Shown here: in pieces, positions 35,791 to 45,159 of the stretch
How positions within the stretch are numbered: the first letter of the stretch is position 1
Layout: the number at the start of each line of letters is the position of its first letter
Notes under the pieces: generated by a model
Told to the model about the DNA's origin: nothing
Databases searched by the model: none
The model's input: only the letters and a program-made list of their open reading frames with translations
Position numbers and translations under genes: made by a program
Source of the DNA: Dokdonella_A sp051958935
GTDB taxonomy: Bacteria; Pseudomonadota; Gammaproteobacteria; Xanthomonadales; Rhodanobacteraceae
DNA length: 64,000 nt
Assembly (NCBI RefSeq): GCF_051958935.1
Contig: NZ_JBQCFP010000197.1
Coordinates: 49,314-113,313, forward strand
Direction of reading: 5' to 3'

Positions 35791-38040
35791 ATGAAGCGCC
35801 AGAAGCTGTTCGTTGCGATCGCCTGCGCGTTCGCATTTTCGTCCGTCGCTGCCGCCGCAGCGCCTGCCGCTGCCGTGGACGCAGCCGCGACCGATGCCGG
35901 GGACGCGCGCGACGACGGAGCCGACGCCGACCCGACGCGCCTCGAAGGCATCACCGTAACCGCGCGCAAGCGCGAGGAAACCCTGCAGGACGTGCCGGTC
36001 GCGGTCACCGCATTCACTTCCGACCGGCTCGACACGCTCAACGTGCAGGATCTTTCCGGCCTCGCCGGACAGGTGCCCAACACGACGATCTACGCGGCGC
36101 GCGGCTCGACCAGCACGGTGACCGCCTACATCCGCGGCATCGGCCAGTCCGATCCGCTCTGGGGCGTCGACCCCGGCGTCGGCATCTACCTCGACGACGT
36201 GTACATCGCGCGTCCGCAGGGCGCGCTGCTCGACGTGTTCGACGTCGAGCGCGTCGAGGTGCTGCGCGGCCCGCAAGGTACGCTGTACGGCAAGAACACG
36301 ATCGGCGGCGCGATCAAGTACGTCTCGCACAAGCTCGACAAGGACTTCGGCGGCTACGCCCAGGTCACTGCCGGCACCCACGACGAACTCGACGCGAAGG
36401 CGGCGATCGGCGGCTCGTTCGACGCGAACGGCATGCTGCGCGCGCGCCTCGCGGTGGCAAGCCTCAACCGCGACGGCTTCGGCGAGAACCTGTACACGCG
36501 CCAGCCGGTCAGCGACAAGGAGATCGATGCGGCGCGCTTCAACCTCGGCCTGTTCGCGACCGAGACGTTCGACGTGCAGTTCGCCTACGACTGGATGAAG
36601 GACCAGTCGGGCGTGCGCGGCGCGCAGATGCTCGCGGCCAATCCGCTCGCGCCCGACTATGCGCCGCTCGACGACCGCTACGACATCCGCAGCGCGATGC
36701 CGAACGTCAACGACACCGACATGAAGGGGTCGTCGCTCACCGCGAACTGGATGATCGACGACGCCTGGTTCCTCAAGTACGTGTTCGCGCACCGCGCGTC
36801 CGACACCGACACCAACATCGACTTCGACACCACGCCGCTGCCGCTGGTCGACGTGCACGCGTTCTACAGCGACAGCCAGAACAGCCACGAGCTGCAACTC
36901 AACTACGACGGCGGCGGTCGCGCGCGCGGCGTGATGGGCGTGTATGCGTTCAACGGCAAGGCCGGCGGCCAGGTGCTGAACCACTTCGAGAACCCGCTGC
37001 TGCCGGCCACCGCGACCAATCCGCTGTTCGGCGACACCCAGGGCCGCGTCTACACGAGCAGCATCGCCGCCTATGCGGACTGGACGATCGACCTCGCCGA
37101 GGCGTGGAAGCTCGACCTCGGCGCGCGCTATACCGACGAGGAGAAGCACGCGATCGCGCTCAACCGCTTCTACACCGACGCGAGCTACACCACCGCGTGG
37201 GCGACCGCGGCGAACTTCGACAAGAAGGTCAGCTTCAGCAACGTCTCGCCGAAGGTATCGATCGACTGGCAGGTGACGCCGGACGCGCTGCTCTACGCGC
37301 TGTATACCAAGGGCTTCAAGTCCGGCGGCTTCAACATCCGCGCCAACACGACCGCGGTGCCGCGCTCGGGCGAGCCGTTCAAGGACGAAACCGTCGGCAG
37401 CTTCGAGGTCGGCAGCAAGCTGTCGCTGCTCGACCAGCGCATGTTCCTCAACGTCGCGCTGTTCCACAACAAGTACAAGGACATCCAGCTGTCGGTGTTC
37501 ACCTCGTACACGTTGCCGGACGGCTCGCAGAGCTTCTTCGGCGATTTCACCAACGCGGGCGCGGGCACGATCAACGGCGCCGAGGTCGAATACCAGTTCC
37601 TGCCGACGCCGAACTGGCTGATCAGCGGCAACATCGCCTGGCTCGACGCGAGCTACGACGAATTCTTCGATCGTGGCGTGAACATCGCCGACAGCCAGCG
37701 CTTCACCAACGCGCCGCGCGTGTCGGGCGGCATCAACGTCGAGTACCGCACGCCGCTCGCCAACGGCGGCAACTTGTCGGCGCGCGTCGGCTACACGTAC
37801 CAGAGTGAAGTGTGGCCGACCACGGACTTGAGTCCCGCGATCCGCCAGAAGGGCTACGGCCTGCTCAACGCGGGCGTGATCTGGAACGTCGACGATGCGT
37901 GGTCACTCGCGCTGCAAGGCACCAACCTCACCGACAAGGCGTATCGCACGACCGGCTACAACATCGCCGCGTACGGCGTGCTGACCGGTTTTTACGGCGC
38001 GCCGCGGCAGGTTACGCTCAGCGCGACCTGGCGCTTCTGA
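35791..38040 (+). CDS. TonB-dependent outer-membrane receptor
   Basis: 749 residues with signal peptide (LFVAIACAFAFSSVAAAAA). The TonB-box region is near LEGITVTARKREETLQDVPVAVTAF. The plug includes the conserved RGIGQSDPLWGVDPGVGIYLDDVYIARPQGALLDVFDVERVEVLRGPQGTLYGKNTIGGAI. A 22-strand barrel ends in the aromatic LSATWRF. It belongs to the large class with 'TARKREE-QDVPVAV' plugs that transport diverse organic molecules rather than siderophores. The ATG has GGAGG just upstream. The next gene, 11 bp downstream, is a secreted PHB depolymerase, so the likely cargo is a hydroxybutyrate oligomer or related product. Confidence 0.93.
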   Translation: MKRQKLFVAIACAFAFSSVAAAAAPAAAVDAAATDAGDARDDGADADPTRLEGITVTARKREETLQDVPVAVTAFTSDRLDTLNVQDLSGLAGQVPNTTIYAARGSTSTVTAYIRGIGQSDPLWGVDPGVGIYLDDVYIARPQGALLDVFDVERVEVLRGPQGTLYGKNTIGGAIKYVSHKLDKDFGGYAQVTAGTHDELDAKAAIGGSFDANGMLRARLAVASLNRDGFGENLYTRQPVSDKEIDAARFNLGLFATETFDVQFAYDWMKDQSGVRGAQMLAANPLAPDYAPLDDRYDIRSAMPNVNDTDMKGSSLTANWMIDDAWFLKYVFAHRASDTDTNIDFDTTPLPLVDVHAFYSDSQNSHELQLNYDGGGRARGVMGVYAFNGKAGGQVLNHFENPLLPATATNPLFGDTQGRVYTSSIAAYADWTIDLAEAWKLDLGARYTDEEKHAIALNRFYTDASYTTAWATAANFDKKVSFSNVSPKVSIDWQVTPDALLYALYTKGFKSGGFNIRANTTAVPRSGEPFKDETVGSFEVGSKLSLLDQRMFLNVALFHNKYKDIQLSVFTSYTLPDGSQSFFGDFTNAGAGTINGAEVEYQFLPTPNWLISGNIAWLDASYDEFFDRGVNIADSQRFTNAPRVSGGINVEYRTPLANGGNLSARVGYTYQSEVWPTTDLSPAIRQKGYGLLNAGVIWNVDDAWSLALQGTNLTDKAYRTTGYNIAAYGVLTGFYGAPRQVTLSATWRF

Positions 38041-38051
38041 AGGAGTCCCTC

Positions 38052-39071
38052 ATGAACGTGCGCACGCGTGCGATGCTCGCCTTCGGTCTCGTCGCCGTCG
38101 CCCCGGCGATGGCGGCCCCGCTGCCGGCGCTGAAGCTCGACCGCGCGCGCACGACCGTATCCGGGCTGTCGTCGGGTGCCTACATGGCGCACCAGGCGCA
38201 CGTCGCCTATTCCGATCACGTCGCCGGCGCCGCTCTCATCGCGGGCGGTCCGTACCATTGCGCGCAGGCCGCGCTCGAGACCGCGCTCGCGAGCTGCATG
38301 ATGCCGGCGCAAGGGAAGGGGCCGGACGTCGCCGCGCTCGCCACCTTCGCGCGCGATGCGGCCAAGGCCGGGCGCATCGCTCCCCTGTCGGGACTCGCCG
38401 GCGACCGCGTGCTCGTGCTGCACGGTCGTGCCGACAAGACCGTGGCCGAATCGCTGAGTGCGGATACCGCCGCAATCTATCGCGCGCTCGCGGCCGGTGC
38501 GAGGAAGCCGCTCACGGTGCAGGAAGAGCTCGGCGGCAACTGGACGCATACATTCCCGACGCTCGACGCGGGCGCAGCCTGCGACACCGCGACGGCGCCC
38601 TATGTCGGCAAATGTGGCTACGACGCCGCCGGCGCGATCTTCGCATACCTGTACGGCGAGCCCGCGCACCCCGTCGCGGCGGACGCGACCGGCGAACTGC
38701 GCACGTTCGACCAGCGCATCTACCGCGTCGACGATGTCGACGCACATCTCGCCGCGAGCGGCTACATCTACGTGCCGAAGGCGTGCGCCGCTGGTGCGCG
38801 TTGCGCGCTGCACATCGCCTTCCACGGCTGCCAGCAGAACGCCGAAACAGCGGGCGAAGCGTTCGTGCGCGACGCCGGCTACAACCGCTGGGCCGACGCC
38901 TACGACGCGGTCGTGCTGTACCCGCAGGCGCAGGCGACGATGGCGCCGCTCAATCCGAAAGGCTGCTGGGACTGGTGGGGCTACGGCGGCGAGGCCTACG
39001 ACACGCGCGACGGCGCGCAACTGCGCCAGGTCGCCGCGATGGCGGCCGCGCTCGGCGCACCGCTGCGCTGA
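38052..39071 (+). CDS. phaZ: Extracellular poly(3-hydroxybutyrate) depolymerase
   Basis: 339 residues with signal peptide (AMLAFGLVAVAPAMA). The lipase-type box GLSSG has Ser40 close to the N-terminus, as in the short-chain PHB depolymerase/esterase_phb family. The acid is in VLHGRADKTV. Histidine candidates are in GNWTHTF and HIAFHGCQQN, the latter being a highly conserved family segment. NPKGCWDWWGYGGEAYDTRDGAQL near the end is another hallmark. There is no separate substrate-binding domain. AGGAG precedes the ATG, 11 bp after the TonB receptor stop, so the two are one operon. It cleaves PHB outside the cytoplasm to oligomers or monomers. Confidence 0.92.
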   Translation: MNVRTRAMLAFGLVAVAPAMAAPLPALKLDRARTTVSGLSSGAYMAHQAHVAYSDHVAGAALIAGGPYHCAQAALETALASCMMPAQGKGPDVAALATFARDAAKAGRIAPLSGLAGDRVLVLHGRADKTVAESLSADTAAIYRALAAGARKPLTVQEELGGNWTHTFPTLDAGAACDTATAPYVGKCGYDAAGAIFAYLYGEPAHPVAADATGELRTFDQRIYRVDDVDAHLAASGYIYVPKACAAGARCALHIAFHGCQQNAETAGEAFVRDAGYNRWADAYDAVVLYPQAQATMAPLNPKGCWDWWGYGGEAYDTRDGAQLRQVAAMAAALGAPLR

Positions 39072-39192
39072 GCGAGGCGCGGCAAGGCACCGCACCGCAC
39101 CGCGCCGCGCGCTCGCCGGCGGCGACCCGTCCGGGTCTTCGCCCTCCCGAACACCCGGTGCTATCCTCCCCCCTGCACGGGAGGATCCACTT

Positions 39193-40311
39193 ATGCACAA
39201 CCGCATTGTCCAGCAAATGGCGCTCGCGCTGGCCAGCGTTGCAGCGACTCCCGCCGCGCTCGCCTGCGAGGTGGCGCCGTTCTCCGACGCCTGGAACTGG
39301 GGAGCATCGAGCGCGTGGGAAGAATCCGCGGACGATTGCGAACTGCGCGCGCAGGTCACATCGATCGATGCGTCGGCCGCCGCCACGGTGAGCTACCTGC
39401 GTCGCGACCCGCTGGCACCGTTGCGCCTTCATTTCACCGTCGAAGCGCCCGGACTGCCCGCGTTGAACGCGATCCAGGGCGTGAGCCTCGTCCGGGGCAC
39501 GCCACGCAGTGCCGTCACCGAGGGGGCCGCGCCGGTATTCAACGTGGTCCTGCTCGGAAATCTCTCCAGCACGGCCTACATCCTCGGCCTGCAAGGATGG
39601 TGCGCCGGGAGTTCCTGCTCCGTCGCCCTGCCTTCGTTCACCTCGGACGCGTTTCCGCTCGACATCACGCTCGATGTCGAGATCGGCGACGAAACGGCCG
39701 GGCTGCTCCGCCTCTGGGTGAATTCCGATCCGGATACGACGGCGCCTTCGGCAGTTCTGCCCGTCCCGGGCAACGCGGCGACCGGCGGCGCCGACCGCGT
39801 CACGCTGGGCCTCCTCGCGACGACGCCCGCGTTCAACCAGGTCGCGGCCGGCGTGCCGTTCGTCTTCGGCCGAATCCGCACCAGCGATGACCAGGTCTTC
39901 TGGACCGACTTCGAGTCGCTGGCCGGAAACGTCGAGCCGAACCGGCCGCCCCTGACGACGGGCGGCGGCGTGAACTCGACCTATGCAGGAACGACGTGCG
40001 GCGGCTCCTTGTTGCTGCCGCAGATTGCCTACGGCGCGACGAGCCTGATTGGACCGGTCGCGATCCACCGGTTGGCATGGTCAGACACACTCCAGAACGT
40101 GTCGCTGCAGCATGCGGGCCCGTTTCCTCTCAGGATGTTCCTCTGTCCGGCGGGAGCGGGGCCGTCCGGTGCCTGTATCGCGGCCGGGCAATCGAATGGC
40201 TACGACATTGTCGGGGCTCCCGGCGGTGACTATCAGCTCGTGATCGGCGCCGATCGCACGAGCGAATGCGGCGAGTACACCGTGACCGTGATCGGCCCGC
40301 TCGACGATTGA
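39193..40311 (+). CDS. Secreted protein of unknown function
   Basis: 372 residues with a signal peptide (MALALASVAATPAALA, mature start CEVAPFSDAW). No known domain is recognised. The body looks like all-beta. It has paired cysteines (GWCAGSSCSV; TTCGG; FLCPAGAGPSGACIAAG; TSECGEYTVTVIG). The last ~110 residues (VGAPGGDYQLVIGADRTSECGEYTVTV) resemble bacterial pre-peptidase C-terminal or similar beta-sandwich domains, though this is only an impression. The ATG at 39193 has GGGAGG 8 nt upstream. It follows phaZ on the same strand after 121 bp and could be a late member of the same transcript, but a link to PHB is not shown. Confidence 0.75.
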   Translation: MHNRIVQQMALALASVAATPAALACEVAPFSDAWNWGASSAWEESADDCELRAQVTSIDASAAATVSYLRRDPLAPLRLHFTVEAPGLPALNAIQGVSLVRGTPRSAVTEGAAPVFNVVLLGNLSSTAYILGLQGWCAGSSCSVALPSFTSDAFPLDITLDVEIGDETAGLLRLWVNSDPDTTAPSAVLPVPGNAATGGADRVTLGLLATTPAFNQVAAGVPFVFGRIRTSDDQVFWTDFESLAGNVEPNRPPLTTGGGVNSTYAGTTCGGSLLLPQIAYGATSLIGPVAIHRLAWSDTLQNVSLQHAGPFPLRMFLCPAGAGPSGACIAAGQSNGYDIVGAPGGDYQLVIGADRTSECGEYTVTVIGPLDD

Positions 40312-40404
40312 TCCGCCTACGGCATCGCCCAGGCGATGCGGGGGCGATGCATGCTACCGCGGCGCACGGCTGCGCGCGCGGCCCCGGGTCGGCCCGCGCC
40401 TGCA

Positions 40405-40749
40405 TCACGCCTTCTTGACGTACTCCGACTTGAGCTTCATCGCGCCGATGCCGTCGATCTTGCAGTCGATGTCGTGGTCGCCGTCGACGAGGCGTATGTT
40501 CTTCACGCGCGTGCCGACCTTGACGACGAGCGACGAGCCCTTGACCTTGAGATCCTTGATCACGGTCACGCTGTCGCCGTCGGCGAGCACCGTCCCATGC
40601 GCGTCCTTGATCACGCGCTCGTCGGACGCCTCCGCGGCTTCGGCGGCGCCGGGCGTCCACTCGTGCGCGCACTCCGGGCAGACGAGCTGCGCGCCGTCCT
40701 CGTAGGTGTACGTCGACGCGCACTTCGGGCAGGGGGGCAGCTCGCTCAT
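40405..40749 (-). CDS. phnA: PhnA/YjdM-family zinc-ribbon protein
   Basis: 114 residues. The N-terminal zinc ribbon has CPKC (residues 7-10) and CPEC (24-27). The PhnA domain follows with VIKDAHGTVLADGDSVTVIKDLKVKGSSLVVKVGTRVKNIRLVDGDHDIDCKIDGIGAMKLKSEYVKKA in essence intact to the end. Despite its historical name the family is not required for phosphonate use, and its function is unsettled. It is a single gene, convergent with the secreted protein gene and divergent from the crbS-like gene. Confidence 0.94.
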   Translation of the reverse strand: MSELPPCPKCASTYTYEDGAQLVCPECAHEWTPGAAEAAEASDERVIKDAHGTVLADGDSVTVIKDLKVKGSSLVVKVGTRVKNIRLVDGDHDIDCKIDGIGAMKLKSEYVKKA

Positions 40750-40880
40750 CCGGATTCCTCGTTCGTGCATCACCGCTACGCGACCGCGCTGCGGGCCGCA
40801 ATTATACGTGCCGCGCCGCGACCGACGCGTGCCCGAGAGGATCGGGTGGGGATGCCGTTGCCCGGACGGCGCAGCGGAGC

Positions 40881-40921
40881 GAAGGCGGATCCGGCGCATG
40901 TGCGCCTTGATCCGTCCTACG
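40881..40921. repeat. Hairpin repeat GGCGGATC...GATCCGTC, copy 2
   Basis: Same outer ends as 30251-30290 (GAAGGCGGATCCG ... TGATCCG-CCTACG). The inner stem here is GGCGCA with TGCGCC around a TG step. It lies in the 258-bp gap between phnA and crbS, which otherwise shows nothing recognised. Confidence 0.72.
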
Positions 40922-41007
40922 CGATCGGTGCGAAGCGGCGATCCCGCCGTGGCCGCTTCGTGCTTCAATCCTGACAGGACTTCCGACTCCAGCCGCGTGT
41001 CCGTTGC

Positions 41008-44000
41008 ATGACTTATCCCTCCATCCTGGTCGCGCTCGCCGGCTTCGCCTGGCTCGCCGTGTTGTTCGCGGTCGCGCTCTACGGCGAGCGGCACCCGCAG
41101 GTGCTCGCGCGCCGCTGGAACCTCGTCTACGCGCTGTCGCTCGGCGTGCACTGCACGTCGTGGACGTTCTACGGCACGGTGACCCAGGCCGAGCGCTCGG
41201 GCTGGTGGCTGCCGCCGACGTTCGTCGGCCTGATCGCGCTCTACCTCGTCGCGGGCGGTGTGCTGGTGCGGCTCGTGCGGCTCGCGCGCGAGCATCATGC
41301 GAGTTCGCTCGCCGATTTCGTCGCCGCGCGGCTCGGACGCAGCGCGGGACTCGCCGCGCTCGTCACCGCGGTGACCGTCATCGGCATCGTGCCGTACATC
41401 GCATTGCAGCTGAAGGCGGTCGCGATGAGCTACGCGTTGTTCGCCCGTGGTGACGATCCGACCGCGCCGGCATGGCAGGACAGCGCGCTCTACGTCGCCA
41501 TCGCGATGGCACTGTTCGCGATGCTGTTCGGCACGCGGCGCGCGCCGGCCGCCGCGCACAATCGCGGCCTCGTGCTCGCGCTCGCGTTCGAGTCGCTGTT
41601 CAAGCTCGGCGCGATGCTCGCGATCGGTGCGCTCGTGCTGCAGCTGCCCGACGTCGAGGCGGCCGCGCATGCGTCACCGCGCGACACGAGCGGCTTTCCC
41701 GCGCTGATCCTGCTCGGAGCGCTCGCCGCGTTCACGCTGCCGCACCAGTTCCACGCGGGCGTGGTCGAGTGCCGCGATCCCGCCCACGTGCGCAGCGCGC
41801 GCTGGCTGCTGCCGCTGTACCTGTGCGCGATCGCGCTGCCGGTGCTGCCGCTCGCGCAGGCGGGCGCGACGCGCCTCGCACCGCTCGGCGTGTCGTCGGA
41901 CCTGTACGTGCTCGCGCTGCCGCTCGCGCAGGGCCAGCGCGGACTCGCCGTGCTCGCGTTCCTCGGCGGCCTCAGCGCGGCGACCAGCATGGTCATCGTC
42001 GCGACGCTCGCGCTGAGCCTCATGATCGGCAACCACTGGCTCGCGCCGCTGCGCGTGCGCGCGGACTGGGCGCGCGAGCGCGGCGACCTGCGCCCGGCCG
42101 TACTGCGCCAGCGTCGCGTCGCGATCCTTGCGGTCGTGCTGCTCGCCTGGGGCTATTCGCGTGCGCTCGCCGGCAGCAACGCGCTCGCCGACATCGGCGC
42201 GCTGTCGTTCTCCGCGCTCGCGGGCCTGATGCCGGCCGTGCTCGCCGCGTTGTACCGGCCTGCGATCGGCGCGCGCGCGGTCGCCGCCGGCCTCGTCGCC
42301 GGCAGCGCGGTCTGGTTGTACGTGCTGCTGCCGGGCCTCACGCCCGCGCTCGCTGCAGCGCTGCGCGCGGGACCGTTCGGGATCGCCGTGCTCGCGCCGT
42401 CGACCCTGTTCGGCCTCGTCGACTGGAGCGAGCTCGCGCGAGCGCTCGTCGCGAGCCTCGCGGTCAACCTCGTCGTGCTCGCGGGCGTCGCGCGCCTGCA
42501 TCGCTCGCGCAGCGGCGACGTCGCGCACGGGCGCGAGCTCGCCATCGACGAACTCGCCGCGCTCGGCGCGCGCTTCCTGCCGGCCGAACGCGTCGCCGCA
42601 CTCGTCGGCGGGCGGCGCGGCCATGCGGATGCGGCGCTCGTAGCGTCGATCGAGCACGAACTCGCCGCGGTGATCGGCGCCGCCTCGGCGCGCCTGCTGC
42701 TCGAGGTCGCGCGGCGCGAGCGCGGCGGCCAGCTCGACACCGTCGCCGCGATCGTCGGCGAGGCGAGCCAGGACCTTCGCTTCAACCAGCGCGTTCTCGA
42801 GGCCGCGCTCGAAAACATGAGCCAGGGCATCTGCGTCGTCGACGCGAATCTCGACGTCGTCGCCTGGAACCGCCGCTACGCCGAACTGTTCGCCTATCCG
42901 CCCGGCCTGCTTGCGATCGGCCGACCGGTCGCCGACCTCACGCGCCACAACATCGCGCGCGGCCTGGTCGGCGACGGCGCGCTGGAGCCGCGCGTCGAGC
43001 GGCGCCTCGCCTGGATGCGCTCCGGCTCGCCGCACCTCTCCGAACGGCGCCTGCCCGACGGAAGCGTACTCGAGATCCGCGGCAACCCGATGCCGGGCGG
43101 TGGCTTCGTCGCGACTTTCACCGACGTCACCGCGTTCCGTGAAGCCGAGCGTGCGCTCACGCGCGCGAACGAGACGCTCGAGCAGCGCGTCGCCGAGCGC
43201 ACCGCCGAACTCGCGCGCGCAAGCGCGGCGGCCGAGCGCGCGAACCGCGCCAAGACGCGCCTGCTCGCCGCCGTCAGCCACGACCTCGCCCAGCCGCTGC
43301 ACGCGGCGCACCTGTTCACGCATGCGCTCGCGCAGCGCGTCGCCGGCGCGTCCGTGCAGGAAACCGTCGCGCACATCGATGGTGCGCTGGGTTCGGCCGA
43401 GGCGCTGCTCGCCGGGCTGCTCGACATCTCGCGCCTCGATGCCGGCGGCATGCGCGCGGAGCCGCGCGCGTTCGCCGCTGGCGACCTGCTGCTGGGCCTC
43501 GCCGCCGAGTTCCGCGTGCTGGCCGAGGCGAAGGGCCTCGCGCTGCGTTGCGTGGCGACCCGCGCATGGCTGCGCAGCGACCCGCAGTTGCTGCGGCGGG
43601 TGTTGCAGAACTTCCTGTCGAATGCGATCAAGTACACGCGCAGCGGCAGCGTGCTGCTCGGTTGCCGGCGCCGCGGTGCACACCTGCGCATCGAAGTGTG
43701 GGATTCGGGCGCCGGCATTGCCGAGTCGGACCGTGCGCTCGTGTTCGAGGAGTTCCGCCGGCTCGACCGCGGCGGCGCCGGCCTCGGGCTCGGCCTCGCG
43801 ATCGCCGAGCGCGTAGCGCGTCTGCTCGGCCACCCGCTCACGCTGCGCTCCTGGCCGGGGAAGGGCAGCGTGTTCGCGATCGAGGTGCCATGTGCCGAGC
43901 CGATCGGCGCGGGTGCGGCCGACGACATCGACACGCATGCCGCTCCTGCCCAGCGCGTGCTCGTCGTCGACAACGATGCGGCCGTGCTCGCGGCGACGCG

Positions 44001-44328
44001 CGCATTGCTCGAAAACTGGGAATGCCAGGTCGTCATCGCGGGCGACGTCGACGCTGCGCGCGCCGCGTGCGGTGCGAGGGCGCCCGACCTGCTCATCCTC
44101 GACTACCACCTCGACGGCATGACCGGCCTGGAGCTTCGCGCTGCGCTCGGTGCGAGCGCCGTGGCGCTGCCGTGCATCGTCGTCACCGCCGACCATGGCG
44201 AAGACGTGCGCCGCGCGGTGCTCGCCGCGGGCTGTCAGCTGCTGCACAAGCCGCTCAAGCCGCTCGCGCTGAAGTCGTTGATGGCGCGATTGCTCGCAGC
44301 GCGCGACGCGCCGGCCGCGATCGCCTAG
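41008..44328 (+). CDS. crbS: CrbS/MxtR-like hybrid histidine kinase with sodium:solute symporter sensor
   Basis: 1106 residues. The first ~490 form about 13 membrane spans of a sodium/solute symporter-like domain (WTFYGTVTQAERSGWWLPPTFVG, FTLPHQFHAGVVECRDP, GLSAATSMVIVATLALS). Then come a PAS domain from about 594 (MSQGICVVDANLDVVAWNRRYAELF), a coiled coil, and the kinase H-box AAVSHDLAQPL with His758. An ATPase domain follows (NFLSNAIKY, DSGAGI, GLGLGLAIAERVA), then a receiver with Asp1032 (LLILDYHLDGMTG) and the conserved Lys in LLHKPL. This is the architecture of CrbS/MxtR, which with CrbR/ErdR controls the acetate switch in Vibrio and Pseudomonas. The matching regulator is encoded just downstream on the other strand. 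Confidence 0.88.
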   Translation: MTYPSILVALAGFAWLAVLFAVALYGERHPQVLARRWNLVYALSLGVHCTSWTFYGTVTQAERSGWWLPPTFVGLIALYLVAGGVLVRLVRLAREHHASSLADFVAARLGRSAGLAALVTAVTVIGIVPYIALQLKAVAMSYALFARGDDPTAPAWQDSALYVAIAMALFAMLFGTRRAPAAAHNRGLVLALAFESLFKLGAMLAIGALVLQLPDVEAAAHASPRDTSGFPALILLGALAAFTLPHQFHAGVVECRDPAHVRSARWLLPLYLCAIALPVLPLAQAGATRLAPLGVSSDLYVLALPLAQGQRGLAVLAFLGGLSAATSMVIVATLALSLMIGNHWLAPLRVRADWARERGDLRPAVLRQRRVAILAVVLLAWGYSRALAGSNALADIGALSFSALAGLMPAVLAALYRPAIGARAVAAGLVAGSAVWLYVLLPGLTPALAAALRAGPFGIAVLAPSTLFGLVDWSELARALVASLAVNLVVLAGVARLHRSRSGDVAHGRELAIDELAALGARFLPAERVAALVGGRRGHADAALVASIEHELAAVIGAASARLLLEVARRERGGQLDTVAAIVGEASQDLRFNQRVLEAALENMSQGICVVDANLDVVAWNRRYAELFAYPPGLLAIGRPVADLTRHNIARGLVGDGALEPRVERRLAWMRSGSPHLSERRLPDGSVLEIRGNPMPGGGFVATFTDVTAFREAERALTRANETLEQRVAERTAELARASAAAERANRAKTRLLAAVSHDLAQPLHAAHLFTHALAQRVAGASVQETVAHIDGALGSAEALLAGLLDISRLDAGGMRAEPRAFAAGDLLLGLAAEFRVLAEAKGLALRCVATRAWLRSDPQLLRRVLQNFLSNAIKYTRSGSVLLGCRRRGAHLRIEVWDSGAGIAESDRALVFEEFRRLDRGGAGLGLGLAIAERVARLLGHPLTLRSWPGKGSVFAIEVPCAEPIGAGAADDIDTHAAPAQRVLVVDNDAAVLAATRALLENWECQVVIAGDVDAARAACGARAPDLLILDYHLDGMTGLELRAALGASAVALPCIVVTADHGEDVRRAVLAAGCQLLHKPLKPLALKSLMARLLAARDAPAAIA

Positions 44329-44474
44329 GATCGGCCGTCGCCGCTCGTTGCATCCGCGCCGCGCGCGAGCGCTACGCGGATTTCCTCGAGCGCATTCGCG
44401 TCATCGAGCGTCGACAGGTCGCCCGTGTCGCAGCCAATGATGCCTTTGACGTACGGAGCGTGCGGGCGATCAGC
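44325..44474 (-). pseudogene. Remnant of the 3' end of an acs/prpE-type acyl-CoA ligase gene
   Basis: Between the crbS and crbR stops, the minus strand in another frame reads HAPYVKGIIGCDTGDLSTL followed by DDANALEEIRVALARG and a stop at 44325-44327. The GDLSTLDDANALEEIR element matches the usual C-terminal tail of acetyl-/propionyl-CoA synthetases (GD-STL-DP-ALE-IR). Nothing upstream of it is ligase-like: the frame enters crbR directly. It is therefore a truncated tail, perhaps left when crbR inserted next to or replaced the ligase body. Its stop overlaps the crbS stop. Assignment rests on a short match. Confidence 0.5.
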
Positions 44475-45114
44475 CACCCGCGGCGGGTTCGAGCGTGCGC
44501 AGCAGCACCCCTGCCTGCGTGCGGTTGCGCACGCCGAGGCGCTCGAAGATCGCGGTCAGGTGCGCCTTCACCGTGCGCTCCTGCACGTCGAGGCGGTCGG
44601 CAATCTGCTTGTTGAGCAGGCCGTCCGCGACGAGGCCGAGCACGCGCATCTGTTGCGGGCTCAGCGAGGCGAGCCGCGCGGCGAGCGCGCGGTCGGCGGG
44701 ATCGGGTGCGGCGGCGACGCGGTCACGCACGTGCGGCGGCAGCCAGGTGCGGCAGTCGAGCACGGTGCGCAGCGCTTCGCCGAGCTCGTCGAGGCCGGCG
44801 CGCTTGGAGATGTAGCCGGCCGCTCCGCAGGCAAGCGCGCGGCGGATCGTTGCCGCATCGTCCTGCGCCGACACCATCGCCACCGCGATCGCGGGATGCT
44901 CCGCGCGCCGGCTCGCGAGGCCGATGAGGCCGTGGCTGCCGGGCATGTCGAGGTCGAGCAGGACGAGGTCGGTGTCCGCATGCGCGGCGAGGTCCGCGCG
45001 TGCCTCGTCGAAGGTCGCGGCTTCGGCGAGTTGCGCGTCCGGTGCGGTCGCGCGCACCGCCTGCGCGAGTGCGAGGCGGAACAGCGGATGATCGTCGGCG
45101 AGCAGGATGCGCAC
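44470..45114 (-). CDS. crbR: CrbR/ErdR-like LuxR-type response regulator
   Basis: 214 residues. The receiver starts VRILLADDHPLFR, with phospho-acceptor Asp54 (LVLLDLDMPGS) and Lys in GYISKRAGLDELGEAL. The LuxR helix-turn-helix is LSPQQMRVLGLVADGLLNKQIADRLDVQERTVKAHLTAIFERLGVRNRTQA. It starts at GTG 45114; an upstream ATG would add a basic 13-residue leader. Phosphorylated CrbR-type proteins activate acs and related genes when acetate or similar carbon is present. The gene diverges from the 3-hydroxybutyrate oligomer hydrolase with 89 bp between starts and a palindromic CGTACG motif in the gap. Confidence 0.88.
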   Translation of the reverse strand: MRILLADDHPLFRLALAQAVRATAPDAQLAEAATFDEARADLAAHADTDLVLLDLDMPGSHGLIGLASRRAEHPAIAVAMVSAQDDAATIRRALACGAAGYISKRAGLDELGEALRTVLDCRTWLPPHVRDRVAAAPDPADRALAARLASLSPQQMRVLGLVADGLLNKQIADRLDVQERTVKAHLTAIFERLGVRNRTQAGVLLRTLEPAAGG

Positions 45115-45159
45115 GCCCGCACTGTAGCAGCGCCGCCGCCCACTGCGCCGCACTGGACT

